Assembly: GCA_014804345.1 (NCBI GenBank)
Contig: JAAUZZ010000007.1
Span: 45,936 to 109,935, forward strand
Source: Lachnospiraceae bacterium
GTDB lineage: Bacteria; Bacillota; Clostridia; Lachnospirales; Lachnospiraceae
DNA length: 64,000 nt
Reading direction: 5' to 3'
The notes under the pieces were generated by a model. It searched no databases, was not told where the DNA came from, and saw only the letters and a program-made list of their open reading frames with translations. The translations under genes were made by a program, and so were the position numbers. Below are positions 25,459 through 34,784 of this stretch, piece after piece (the stretch's first letter is position 1; every line of letters starts with the position of its first letter).

Positions 25459-28353
25459 ATGGCTTATGTTAATATAACAAAAGATTTTTCGGAAGTCAGA
25501 AAAGTAATACCGGGCATAGGGCTTACCAAAAGGCAGCTCATAGGCTTTGCAGCGGGAGCTGTAGTAGGTCTGCCCGTGTTCTTCTTTTTTAAATGGGTTT
25601 TGGGCTTCGATTTAATGATTGATGTATTTGGTTTTGCGCTGGCAGCCGCACCGGTAATCATCCTGATAACAGTGCAAAAAAACGGTATGTATATGGAAAA
25701 GCAGGTACGTTTCTGGTATGAAACAAATTTTATCAGGAATACAGACCGACCGTATGCGACCAACAATATTTACAGTCTTATGAAGAAAGAAGAGGAACTG
25801 GAGAAGGAGGTGGAACGGATCTTGTTTAAAGGGAAAACGAAAGGAGAAATTAAGGAGATTAAGGAGAAAGGGGAAACAAGCCAGATTGAAATCGGCAAAA
25901 AAAAGCTGACGATCCCAATGACCGGACGGATTGACAAAAACACCAAAAAAGAATTGGAGAAAGCAGTAAAAAAAGCAAAACTCAAAGGCGATATTCCCGA
26001 GTCAGCGCAGGATACGATACAGTATAAAGTTCCGTATCCTGACGGGATATTTGAGTCTGATGACGGATATTTCACGCAGACAATAGCCTTTGAAGACATT
26101 ACATACCAGCTTTTGGATAATGAGCCCAAAAACATACTTTTCGAATGGTGGTGCAAGCTGATCAATTATTTTGAACCGGAAGTGCATTTTCAGTTCAACT
26201 ATGGAAACATGGAGATCGATAAAGATGAATATTCCAAGGATTTTAAAATCCCGTTCAGGGAAGACGCATTTAACATTGTGCGTAAAGAATACTCGGACAT
26301 GCTTATCAACCAGTTTTCCAAAGGAACAAATAACCTGAAAAAAGAGCGTTATCTGACATACGGCATAAAGGCTGCGGATTATAAGACTGCAAAGCTCAAG
26401 CTCGGAAAGATAAACAAGCAGCTTGAGAAAAATTTCAGGAAACTTAATTGTAAGGCGCATATAATGGACGGATACGAACGTCTGCATCTGCTGTTTCGAC
26501 TGTTTCATCCGGCTGCAAAAGAAAAATTCATGTGGAACTTTGACATGCCTGTGGGCACGGGACTTTCAAGCAAAGATTTTATTGCGCCGAGCAGCTTTTG
26601 CTTTAAGAGCGGTCCCGAACTGAATGCGTCAAGGTATTTTAAGGTAGGCGAGCGCATTGGCGCTGTAAGCCATATCAAGATCTTTGCCTCAGACATGGAA
26701 GACAGGATCATTGCAGATATCTTAGGCATGGACAGTAACGTATGGATTTCAATCCATGCGGACGCTATGCTGAGAAAAAAAGCACTGGATTATGCAAAAG
26801 ACAACATAACGGACATAGACGGAATGATCATTAACGAACAGAAAACAGCGGTACATTCCGGATATGACATGGACATTCTGCCACCGGACTTAAAAATGTA
26901 TCAGGATGCAGCAAACAAGTTATATAAGGATATACAACGCAAAGATGAAAATATGTTCAATACAACGATTACGATAGTGCAGACGGCATCAACGCGTAAG
27001 GAGCTTGAGGATAACATCTTTGAGCTTAACGGCATCCTGAATAACTATCAATGCACGCTCATCCGTCTTGACAACCGCCAAGAGCAGGGATATATGAGCG
27101 CAATGCCGCTTGGAAACAACAGCATCGAAACGGTGAGAACTTTTACGACCACAGATATGGCGATATTCATTCCTTTTACAACAAAAGAATTGTATACGCA
27201 GAACGGGCAATATTACGGCATGAATTCGCTAAGCAACAGTGTCATTACTGTGAATCGTAAAGATCTTGTCAATCCCAATGGTCTTGTGTTCGGAATGCCG
27301 GGATTTGGTAAGACATTTATGATCAAGAGGGAAATATTAGATGTGTTTTTAAAAACAGAAGATGACAGGTTTATCATCGACCCTGAAGGAGAGTACAAAT
27401 GGCTGGTCAAGCTTCTCAAGGGGCAGATCATTGAAATCGCCCTGAATTCCCAGGTGTATATAAACCCTATGGAGATCAACCTTTTTGCGGAAAACGATAA
27501 TGACAAGGATTACAACCCGATCTCTGCAAAATGCAGCTTTATCGTATCGATGTGTGAGCTGATACTTGGCAACAGATCGGCATTGGGAAAAAAAGAGGTA
27601 GCAGTAATCGATGAGGCATGTAAGAGGATATATTACCGATTTGCTGAAAATCCGGTTCCCGAAAACATGCCAATTCTGGGGGATCTGCACAATGAACTGC
27701 AAAATGGTTTTGAAGGTGAAAAGAAAATGATAGGGCGTGATCTTGCCATAGCATTATCACGATATGTCACAGGGTCATTGTCCTATTTTAACCACCGTTC
27801 CAATGTCAACATCAATGAAAGGCTTGTATGTTTTGACTTAAAAAATATGGACAGCAATCAGAGAGATCTTACAATGCTGATAATACAGGAGAGCATATGG
27901 GACAGGGTGGCTCTGAACCGGGAAAAAGGAAAATATACATGGGTTGACATTGATGAATTCCATCTTCTTCTGAGAGAGCCTTTGACGGCAAGCTATTCCG
28001 TGGAAATATGGAAAAGATTTCGTAAATGGGGTGGCATACCGACCGGCATCACACAGAATATCAAAGACCTGTTCCGCTCACCGGAGATACAGAATATCCT
28101 AGACACCACAAATTTTATAGCGATGCTAAACCAGTCAGGAGATGATGCAAGACTTCTGGCGGAACATCTTGATCTGAGTGAGGAAGAGGAAGGGTACATC
28201 AAGTCCGGAGAACCCGGAAAAGGGCTTTTGTGGGTAGAAGGAATTAAAATCCCGTTTGAAGATAATTTCCCTAAGAATACTATATGCTATAAGGTTATGA
28301 CCACAAAACCGGGAGAATCGATCAAAGAAAAGAGAAAGAAAAATGCATCATAA
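25459..28353 (+). CDS. PrgI-VirB4 fusion, type IV secretion ATPase
   Basis: The 964-residue protein has residues 1-85 resembling PrgI (VNITKDFSEVRKVIPGIGLTKRQ followed by two membrane segments), the VirB3-like subunit that is a separate gene in many systems. A Lys/Glu-rich linker with short tandem repeats (about 130-180) follows, then the VirB4/TrsE ATPase: Walker A GMPGFGKTF near residue 612, FIIDPEGEYKWL, Walker B VDIDEFHLLL near 830 and GITQNI. VirB4 powers assembly and transfer through the mating channel. GGGGG precedes the ATG. Confidence 0.92.
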   Translation: MAYVNITKDFSEVRKVIPGIGLTKRQLIGFAAGAVVGLPVFFFFKWVLGFDLMIDVFGFALAAAPVIILITVQKNGMYMEKQVRFWYETNFIRNTDRPYATNNIYSLMKKEEELEKEVERILFKGKTKGEIKEIKEKGETSQIEIGKKKLTIPMTGRIDKNTKKELEKAVKKAKLKGDIPESAQDTIQYKVPYPDGIFESDDGYFTQTIAFEDITYQLLDNEPKNILFEWWCKLINYFEPEVHFQFNYGNMEIDKDEYSKDFKIPFREDAFNIVRKEYSDMLINQFSKGTNNLKKERYLTYGIKAADYKTAKLKLGKINKQLEKNFRKLNCKAHIMDGYERLHLLFRLFHPAAKEKFMWNFDMPVGTGLSSKDFIAPSSFCFKSGPELNASRYFKVGERIGAVSHIKIFASDMEDRIIADILGMDSNVWISIHADAMLRKKALDYAKDNITDIDGMIINEQKTAVHSGYDMDILPPDLKMYQDAANKLYKDIQRKDENMFNTTITIVQTASTRKELEDNIFELNGILNNYQCTLIRLDNRQEQGYMSAMPLGNNSIETVRTFTTTDMAIFIPFTTKELYTQNGQYYGMNSLSNSVITVNRKDLVNPNGLVFGMPGFGKTFMIKREILDVFLKTEDDRFIIDPEGEYKWLVKLLKGQIIEIALNSQVYINPMEINLFAENDNDKDYNPISAKCSFIVSMCELILGNRSALGKKEVAVIDEACKRIYYRFAENPVPENMPILGDLHNELQNGFEGEKKMIGRDLAIALSRYVTGSLSYFNHRSNVNINERLVCFDLKNMDSNQRDLTMLIIQESIWDRVALNREKGKYTWVDIDEFHLLLREPLTASYSVEIWKRFRKWGGIPTGITQNIKDLFRSPEIQNILDTTNFIAMLNQSGDDARLLAEHLDLSEEEEGYIKSGEPGKGLLWVEGIKIPFEDNFPKNTICYKVMTTKPGESIKEKRKKNAS

Positions 28354-28382
28354 AATCTTATGCGATGTCGCATAAGATTTTT
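28353..28382 (+). repeat. TATGCGAYGTCGCATA palindrome, copy 3 (terminator-like)
   Basis: An inverted repeat with a single central mismatch (GATGTC instead of GACGTC) starts on the last base of the VirB4 stop codon and runs into TTTTTT. It lies directly before the AGGAGGTG of the next gene, so it could act as an attenuator. Confidence 0.75.
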
Positions 28383-28398
28383 TCAGGAGGTGAGAAAC

Positions 28399-30780
28399 TT
28401 GAGCCAACAATTGTCACCTAAAAACAGAGGACAAGCATTGGATAATGGGAATAACAAAAACGTCAGTAATAGCAGTAATAGCGCATATCATCAGCTTAAT
28501 ACACAGCATAACACAGCTCAACAGTTTAGGAGCCCGGTTTCTGAACAACAGCGCAGCGAATATAGCAGTGATTCTCAGCGACAAATACTTACTAATTTTC
28601 AGCAATCATTCAATGAACAGAGAGGACTGTATACAGAACAGGCATTCAATAATTATGAGCAGCAACAGGATAGCGTCAATGTTATACCTCAATCTCAGGA
28701 AAAACCTCAATATTATGACTATGAAAAAATTATTGATGTATCTTTTGATGAGGAAAGTTTTAAACGGTATGTGGATGATGATTTTGAACGGTATGCGGAA
28801 AGATTAAGCACAGGACGCGTTGTTTCTGACTCGACTTCCAATAATCCTGCAAATAACATGGCTTTCTCAGATAAAAGACAAAAAATCATAACAGAAGCTG
28901 AAATGCCGCTTTCAGGACAGAGCAAAGACAGCGCGGAAAAAGGGAAGGAAAAATATAAACGTCTATCTGTTAATGCCAATAAATCCGAACGTTTGAAGAA
29001 TGATGACAGAACTGAAAAAGGCAATGTCGATCCAAGACTGAAGGAAGATAAGACGGAAAAGCGTATATCCACTGATAATAAATCCGGGCGTTTAAAAAAT
29101 AATGAGAGCGGCGGGCGTTTGCATGAGCATGATGAATCTGACAGGAGTGATGAGAAAAAAGACAAAAAACGTGACCTTGAATTCAAAGAACCACCGAAAC
29201 GAACAATATTTGAAGAAGGAAAAGATTTTTATACTGACGGTGACAGAAGAGTCCAGTTTGTGCGCGCCAAAGGTGAAGCAGAATTAAAAACTCTTCAGAA
29301 ACAGACAAATAAAAAATATAACAAGCAGGTTGCAGAACAGGATCGAAAAGAATTAAAAAACAGGATCAAGGGAAGACTGATTTTTTCAAACATAAAATCA
29401 TTGTACGATGATGAAAAAATCGAAAAAGATGAAACCGCGGCAGATGTTTCCAAAGCGTTAAAAAAAGGAGGAAGAGCGACTGCATTCATTCTGAGAAACA
29501 ATCAGCGGGATCTCCGAAACATGTATAGTGAGTATGGAAAGCTCAAGCACTCAATCAAGAGACAGCAGTATCATATCACGAAGATGGAACGGCTTGATAA
29601 CAAAGAAATACGTCAGAAACAGCGTAAGTATGTAAATGAAGCTACCACAAAAGAAGAAAAACGGCGCCGAAAAAAAGAAATGCAGAAGGTGCACATTGAA
29701 CGCGAAGGAAATTTTGTAAGACGCACACAAAACCAATTTAAAATGGCTAAGCGGTCAGTGAAGTACAAAAGCAGCAAAGTTAAGAGGGCGATGACAACAG
29801 TGGCTGCTGTGGGAAGCATATTAGGCGTATGTATGCTGTCAGGCGTTATAATTCTGCTCGTAATATTATGCGCAGGACAGGGAATGGCGGATTATTACGC
29901 TGAAGCGGTTGTGCAAACCGGATATGACACTATGACAGACGCTACAGAGTATTATAAAAACCTCGAAACGGATCTGGAGGAATATTTATCCAACAGATCA
30001 TCTCTTGAATCTGAACTAAGATCCGAGCATGGAAGCGATATATATGAATTTAAGTATAATATCTGCGCCTTTGGTTTCAGCGCAAATACGATCGTTGCGT
30101 ATCTTGGAGCTAAATATAACGAATTTGAACTCAATGATATCGTCAAAGAAGATCTAAAAGATGTATTTCAACAAATGTATGTTTTAAACATATATACAAG
30201 GATGGAAAACCGAAGGATAGATGATGTCGATGAGGAAAAGAAAATATGCTATGTGACGTTAAGGAGGACAGAACTGGAGGAAGTTGTTGAAAGCAGACTG
30301 ACGGAAGATCAGCTCAAATTATATGAATCATATAAATTGACAACCGGAGGACAACAGGTATACGGTCCTGTAATGCGTGAAAACTGGACAAATCTTATCA
30401 GCAGCAATTACGGTGACAGAATTCACCCGATCACAAAGGTAAGAACAACCCATAAAGGCGTAGACATCGCAGTTCCAACAGGCACAAAGCTGTATTCCGC
30501 CGTGAAAGGAACCGTTACGGTAGCTCATTATTCCGATACAGCGGGGAATATGGTGACTATTAAAAATGATACAGGATGGACAGTGACATTTATGCATATG
30601 AACAGCATTGCGGTATCTGTCAATCAAAAAGTTGAGCGCGGAGATTTTGTTGGATATAGCGGAAACACAGGAAATTCCACGGGACCACACCTGCATTTAC
30701 AGGTAAATGACGCTAATGGAAATACTGTGAATCCGATTTTTATAATTCCTCAAACCTGCGCTGTTGTCAATGATGAATAG
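28399..30780 (+). CDS. Conjugation-associated M23 peptidase (cell-wall hydrolase)
   Basis: The product has 793 residues. The first 150 are Gln/Asn/Ser-rich; residues 150-480 are highly charged with repeated KSERLKNDDR/KSGRLKNNES-like units and coiled coil; a membrane segment follows (SILGVCMLSGVIILLVILC, about 473-495); the extracellular end is an M23/LytM endopeptidase with HKGVD near 685 and HLHL near 764. Such proteins open peptidoglycan for the mating channel. The start is TTG 28399 because AGGAGGTG at 28385-28392 lies 6 nt upstream; an in-frame ATG at 28360 is inside the palindrome. Confidence 0.88.
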   Translation: MSQQLSPKNRGQALDNGNNKNVSNSSNSAYHQLNTQHNTAQQFRSPVSEQQRSEYSSDSQRQILTNFQQSFNEQRGLYTEQAFNNYEQQQDSVNVIPQSQEKPQYYDYEKIIDVSFDEESFKRYVDDDFERYAERLSTGRVVSDSTSNNPANNMAFSDKRQKIITEAEMPLSGQSKDSAEKGKEKYKRLSVNANKSERLKNDDRTEKGNVDPRLKEDKTEKRISTDNKSGRLKNNESGGRLHEHDESDRSDEKKDKKRDLEFKEPPKRTIFEEGKDFYTDGDRRVQFVRAKGEAELKTLQKQTNKKYNKQVAEQDRKELKNRIKGRLIFSNIKSLYDDEKIEKDETAADVSKALKKGGRATAFILRNNQRDLRNMYSEYGKLKHSIKRQQYHITKMERLDNKEIRQKQRKYVNEATTKEEKRRRKKEMQKVHIEREGNFVRRTQNQFKMAKRSVKYKSSKVKRAMTTVAAVGSILGVCMLSGVIILLVILCAGQGMADYYAEAVVQTGYDTMTDATEYYKNLETDLEEYLSNRSSLESELRSEHGSDIYEFKYNICAFGFSANTIVAYLGAKYNEFELNDIVKEDLKDVFQQMYVLNIYTRMENRRIDDVDEEKKICYVTLRRTELEEVVESRLTEDQLKLYESYKLTTGGQQVYGPVMRENWTNLISSNYGDRIHPITKVRTTHKGVDIAVPTGTKLYSAVKGTVTVAHYSDTAGNMVTIKNDTGWTVTFMHMNSIAVSVNQKVERGDFVGYSGNTGNSTGPHLHLQVNDANGNTVNPIFIIPQTCAVVNDE

Positions 30781-30791
30781 GAGGCATTTAC

Positions 30792-31085
30792 TTGAAAAAT
30801 CTGGAAAAACTTGAAGAACATTATCACAAAGAGCTGGCGCTTGCGGAAAAGCATAAGAAAAACGCAGAGGATATAAAAAAGGAAATTGAGCTTTTAAAAG
30901 GATCGCAGATCAATCAAAAAATCAAATCCTTGAATATTAACGGAGATGAATACAAAAAGCTGATGGATCTTCTTGATAACAAAAAAGAACTGATGGAGGC
31001 AATAGAGATTGTATCCGGTAATAAAGGGAAAGGGAAAGGGGATGATAACCTTGATACCGAAACAGAAAAAACGACTGAGCATTAA
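30792..31085 (+). CDS. DUF4315-like small coiled-coil protein
   Basis: The 97-residue protein has a coiled-coil N-terminal half (LEKLEEHYHKELALAEKHKK, then DIKKEIELLKG) and a second block IKSLNINGDEYKKLMDLLDNKKE, which fits DUF4315, found between the peptidase and CD1107 genes in Clostridial ICEs. It uses a TTG start with AGGAGG 7 nt upstream, like the preceding gene. It overlaps the start of the next gene by more than 30 bp. Function unknown; likely a cytoplasmic assembly factor. Confidence 0.7.
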   Translation: MKNLEKLEEHYHKELALAEKHKKNAEDIKKEIELLKGSQINQKIKSLNINGDEYKKLMDLLDNKKELMEAIEIVSGNKGKGKGDDNLDTETEKTTEH

Positions 31086-32535
31086 AAATGTAATAGTCGT
31101 TATTGTTGTTATTGCTGTTATTGCATCTTTAATATTGCTGTATTTAATGCTGGAAAATAGCGCTAGAAATGCATCGGCATATGAGAAAACGCTTCTTGCG
31201 TCTATCTCAGACAGTATAAGTATACCGACAGAGGAGCCGGCGGTATTTGAAGAAAAAAACACGGAAGCAGATACAGAAATTTATACAGAAGATACAGAAG
31301 GTGAGGACGAAGTTTATGCGACGTCGCATGAACAGGAACCTGTCACACAAGACATTGTCAGAATATCAGATATGTATGCAGTTAAAGGAGATCTGACGCT
31401 GAAAAGCTATTATCCTGATGCGACTCAATATACATGGGAACTGTATAACACGGAGGCTAAATGTTGGGACGTTCTTGATGCCAGAACCGCCTGCGATGAA
31501 CTGTACAGACAGGTATCTGTTGTATCTTTGAATTTAAGTGAGGATATAATGATACGTTGCAGCATAGAAAGAGATGGCGCTGATGAAAAAATATTGGATA
31601 TCGCTTCCGTAAAATGTATCAAATCTATTGTAAACGTAACTGCTACGGACGAAAAATTTAAAACAGGATCGGGGCATTGGCTTTCCAGCCGCGATATTCC
31701 GGTAAAGGTCACTTATCATGACAATAGCAGCGAAATCTTAAAAGGATTATACGGACTGGTATTTGTAGACAAGCTTGAGAGCAGTGAAATTACATATTCG
31801 GATACAGGAAATGTCATTGAAACAGTAACGACAATCAATACGGAATGCGAATACAGCTATATAGATACCGGTGAAAAGGAGTTTGTAATCAGATACAGAG
31901 ATCAGGATAAGTCGTATGACACTAAATTGACGGTCGTGAGCGCTGATATAGATCCACCCGTTATTTCAGCAGTTTCACTTAGCGATTTTACGATAAAAAC
32001 CGTTGATGAGCCTGTAACAGTGGAAGTGACGATATCTGCGGAAGATAATGAAACACCTTATCCCGCGCTTGAATATGCATTTCTTCCGCAAGGAGTGGAT
32101 CCGGAAGATACCGACTGGATAGCGAAACCCAAATTTGAAAAAGATATCGATCAAAATGGAATATGGGTAGCATACTGCCGGGACAGGAAAAAAAATATTG
32201 CAATGTTTGAGGAAAAAATAATAGTGGTAGACCAGAAAGGACCGGAGCTTGCATTGACGCTTAAAAATACAAACTGGTGCGCGGCAAATAAAATAATTGC
32301 CAACGCCAAAGATGAGCTGCCTGTGACTTATTTGTTTACTTGTCGCGAAACAGGTGAGAACAGCGGCTGGACTGATAAAAACGAGTATGATGTAACCCAA
32401 AATGGAACATGGGAGGTGCAAGCGAGAGATGAGGTGGGAAATATAACAGTTATGGATATTGCAGTAAGCAACATTGATGCGCAGATGCCAATAATAAAGG
32501 GAATCACTGAAGGAGAACAAATATATGAAAACTAG
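31042..32535 (+). CDS. Membrane-anchored extracellular protein with Ig-like domains
   Basis: The product has about 497 residues: a short basic N-terminus (PKQKKRLSIK), one membrane segment (VIVVIVVIAVIASLILLYLML), an acidic linker, then about 400 extracellular residues with beta-sandwich-like blocks ending in phrases such as NGIWVAYCRDRKKN and NGTWEVQARDEVGN, typical of bacterial Ig-like folds. The start could be ATG 31042 or TTG 31051; GGGG at 31038-31041 better fits the TTG. The palindrome family is embedded at 31312-31333, coding YATSH. It lies between secretion-system genes and CD1107, so it probably is a surface part of the mating apparatus. No named family recognised. Confidence 0.7.
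   Translation: MITLIPKQKKRLSIKNVIVVIVVIAVIASLILLYLMLENSARNASAYEKTLLASISDSISIPTEEPAVFEEKNTEADTEIYTEDTEGEDEVYATSHEQEPVTQDIVRISDMYAVKGDLTLKSYYPDATQYTWELYNTEAKCWDVLDARTACDELYRQVSVVSLNLSEDIMIRCSIERDGADEKILDIASVKCIKSIVNVTATDEKFKTGSGHWLSSRDIPVKVTYHDNSSEILKGLYGLVFVDKLESSEITYSDTGNVIETVTTINTECEYSYIDTGEKEFVIRYRDQDKSYDTKLTVVSADIDPPVISAVSLSDFTIKTVDEPVTVEVTISAEDNETPYPALEYAFLPQGVDPEDTDWIAKPKFEKDIDQNGIWVAYCRDRKKNIAMFEEKIIVVDQKGPELALTLKNTNWCAANKIIANAKDELPVTYLFTCRETGENSGWTDKNEYDVTQNGTWEVQARDEVGNITVMDIAVSNIDAQMPIIKGITEGEQIYEN
31312..31333 (+). repeat. TATGCGACGTCGCATA palindrome, copy 4, inside a coding region
   Basis: A 22 bp palindrome with one mismatched pair (perfect over the central 14 bp, 31316-31329) is read in frame as Tyr-Ala-Thr-Ser-His in the linker of the Ig-like protein. 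Confidence 0.75.
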
Positions 32536-33652
32536 GAAATTGAACATTATGCTCTCTACATTTATGCTTATGATTTGTCTGATCCTTATGCTGGATTCAG
32601 AAGCATTTGCAGGAAGCGGTGAAGAGTATATTACTATAACAGTAGACGCAGAAGACGATAATGAAGGATTGATGTATTCAATAGACTCAACGGATGAAGC
32701 GGCATTTACCAGTTCGAATACATTCACAATTCCTGCGGGGACGTCCCACACAATATATGTAAAAGATGCAGCGGGAAACGTTACTTCACAGGATTATTCA
32801 CCGAGTTATCTATCGCCACTTGAACTTGACGAGAATGTACAGGATATAAATATTGACGTTGAAATAGGAAATAAGGATTACAGCAGCATTCTTGATCCAG
32901 CATCTTCTCCGGCAGAACCGGGGGAAGGAACAATGCATGATAGGACAGTCACTGACGGAAGCGATGACGGAGAAAAGGTTTTTTACACAGTCACTACGGC
33001 AGAAGGAGATACTTTCTATATGGTGATTGACAAAAAACAAAACACTGAAAATGTATATCTTCTAAACACGGTTACACGGTCTGATCTTGCAGCGCTTGCA
33101 ACAGACGATGATGGAACAGAGCAAAAAGACGGAAAGGAAGAAGATAATCTTCTTACCGCGCTTCAAAATGAAAAGGAAGCTGATAGCGTCCCTGATAAGA
33201 TAAATTCATCATCAAAAGAAAAAAGCGGCATGTCTTCCAATATTATAATAGTTGTGTTTGTTCTCATTATAGCCGGTGGGTATTACTACATAAAAATTTA
33301 CAAAAATAAGAAAGAGCAGCAAATGGATGTAATGGACGCTATGGATATGAATGATTTTGCCGCTGAAGAGGCTGAGGACGAAGGAGACGAGGTGGATTTC
33401 GATATTGCCGATGATGAGAAACAAGCTTACCTAGACAATCTAATTAATGATGGCGATGATGAGGAAAGTGATTTATATGATCAGGATCCGGAAAATTATA
33501 CAGCGGAAAGTTATACAGATCTTAATGAGGAGGAAAGTGTGGGTATTGACAACGATGAAAGTCATGTGGATCCTGATAACGATGATAATCCGACAATAGA
33601 TGAAGAATTTACAGAGTATGATCCGGATCTCGATGCAGAAGAAGATGAATAG
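32525..33652 (+). CDS. CD1107 family (DUF4366) mobile element protein
   Basis: The 375-residue secreted and anchored protein has a signal peptide (MLSTFMLMICLILML, about residues 9-23, ending near AFAGSG), a short Ig-like part, then the CD1107/DUF4366 core (TVTDGSDDGEKVFYTVTTAE, FYMVIDKKQNTENVYLLN). A second membrane segment lies near 240-258 (NIIIVVFVLIIAGGYYYIK) and a strongly acidic tail follows. The domain is characteristic of ICE transfer operons. It overlaps the previous gene by 11 bp and AGGAG precedes the ATG. Its exact task is unknown. Confidence 0.85.
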   Translation: MKTRKLNIMLSTFMLMICLILMLDSEAFAGSGEEYITITVDAEDDNEGLMYSIDSTDEAAFTSSNTFTIPAGTSHTIYVKDAAGNVTSQDYSPSYLSPLELDENVQDINIDVEIGNKDYSSILDPASSPAEPGEGTMHDRTVTDGSDDGEKVFYTVTTAEGDTFYMVIDKKQNTENVYLLNTVTRSDLAALATDDDGTEQKDGKEEDNLLTALQNEKEADSVPDKINSSSKEKSGMSSNIIIVVFVLIIAGGYYYIKIYKNKKEQQMDVMDAMDMNDFAAEEAEDEGDEVDFDIADDEKQAYLDNLINDGDDEESDLYDQDPENYTAESYTDLNEEESVGIDNDESHVDPDNDDNPTIDEEFTEYDPDLDAEEDE

Positions 33653-33664
33653 GAGGAATGATAC

Positions 33665-34771
33665 ATGAGTTTTATAAAAAAATATAAAATCATATTACTG
33701 GCATGTGGCATATTAGCCGCTATATTAGTGTTATTTATGGTATCAAACGTAGTTGGAAAAGAGGATCCTGCCGACTTTGAATATGACAGTATGATAGAAG
33801 CCAAACTTGCTGAAAATGTAAAAGCTTATCTGGATGAATATCTCATTCTTGAGAATCACGATAAGAACATAATCGCGAATGAAGCAGTTGAAAATTACCG
33901 CATCATAATGTCATCAGGAGCAGAAAACATAACGGACGATCATACTGCCGCAATAAACCGGAATATTATGCAGGCACTTGACAGCTACACAACAGATACT
34001 CAAATCACATATGAAGATATGCAGGCGCTCGCAAGCGGAATAAGCAAAATCATTCTTGATACTATACTGATGCAAATAGAAGAAAGCGGCATGTCAAAGC
34101 TTGATGCATATAAGGAAGAGTACATTATTCTTACAGACAGCCTACAGTCACAGATTGATGAATTAAAGAAAAAAAGCACTTCGGTTAATATAACAGCGCA
34201 TATTAAAAATAATGATGCTGAGATTGAGAATGCAAAGAATGAAATATACAGTAACGTCAGGAAAGAGCTGTCATCGATGCAGAATACTATCAGCACAATA
34301 TCTGACGGAGAAGATGGCAAAGACGGTAAGGACGGAAAAGACGGTATAGACGGAAAAAACGGGACTAATGGCATAAATGGCAAAGACGGTAAGGACGGAC
34401 GCGACGGTATAGACGGAGCAAACGGAAAAAACGGGACTGATGGCGTAAATGGCAAAGACGGAAAAGACGGCAATGACGGAAAAGACGGTGAAGACGGTAA
34501 AGATGGGCGCGACGGTATAGACGGAAAAGACGGCGAAAATGGCAGGGATGGAATGGATGGAAAAACTACGTTTATAGCATATGCGAATGACCAATATGGA
34601 ACCGGATTTTCTTTGACTCCGACAGAAACCACAAAATATATAGGAACATGTATTACAGAAGAAACCATTCAACCGTCAAAAGCATCTGAATACACCTGGC
34701 AGCAATACAGGACGTATATCATAACGTCTGCGACGGATGAAAATAAAGTAACCACACTATATATTCAATAA
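33665..34771 (+). CDS. Collagen-like surface fibre protein with phage-tail-like C-terminal domain
   Basis: The 368-residue protein has a membrane anchor at about 8-30 (IILLACGILAAILVLFMV), then helical, coiled-coil-prone sequence to about 210. About 28 uninterrupted Gly-X-Y triplets (about residues 216-300), mostly Gly-X-Asp or Gly-X-Asn such as GKDGKDGRDGID, follow, and then a compact C-terminal domain (TFIAYANDQYGTGFS, KYIGTCITEE, SEYTWQQYRTYI). That end resembles modules following collagen repeats in phage tail proteins (YAND-GTG, YIG, YTW). It probably forms a trimeric rod displayed by the donor cell. AGGAGG precedes the ATG. Confidence 0.85.
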   Translation: MSFIKKYKIILLACGILAAILVLFMVSNVVGKEDPADFEYDSMIEAKLAENVKAYLDEYLILENHDKNIIANEAVENYRIIMSSGAENITDDHTAAINRNIMQALDSYTTDTQITYEDMQALASGISKIILDTILMQIEESGMSKLDAYKEEYIILTDSLQSQIDELKKKSTSVNITAHIKNNDAEIENAKNEIYSNVRKELSSMQNTISTISDGEDGKDGKDGKDGIDGKNGTNGINGKDGKDGRDGIDGANGKNGTDGVNGKDGKDGNDGKDGEDGKDGRDGIDGKDGENGRDGMDGKTTFIAYANDQYGTGFSLTPTETTKYIGTCITEETIQPSKASEYTWQQYRTYIITSATDENKVTTLYIQ

Positions 34772-34784
34772 ATGGGGGGAAGGC

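Noticed and set aside
34000-34672. Minus-strand frames opposite the collagen-like gene
   Set aside because: They are long Ser/Pro or Phe/Val repeats produced by the antisense of Gly-X-Asp codons; no start site supports them.
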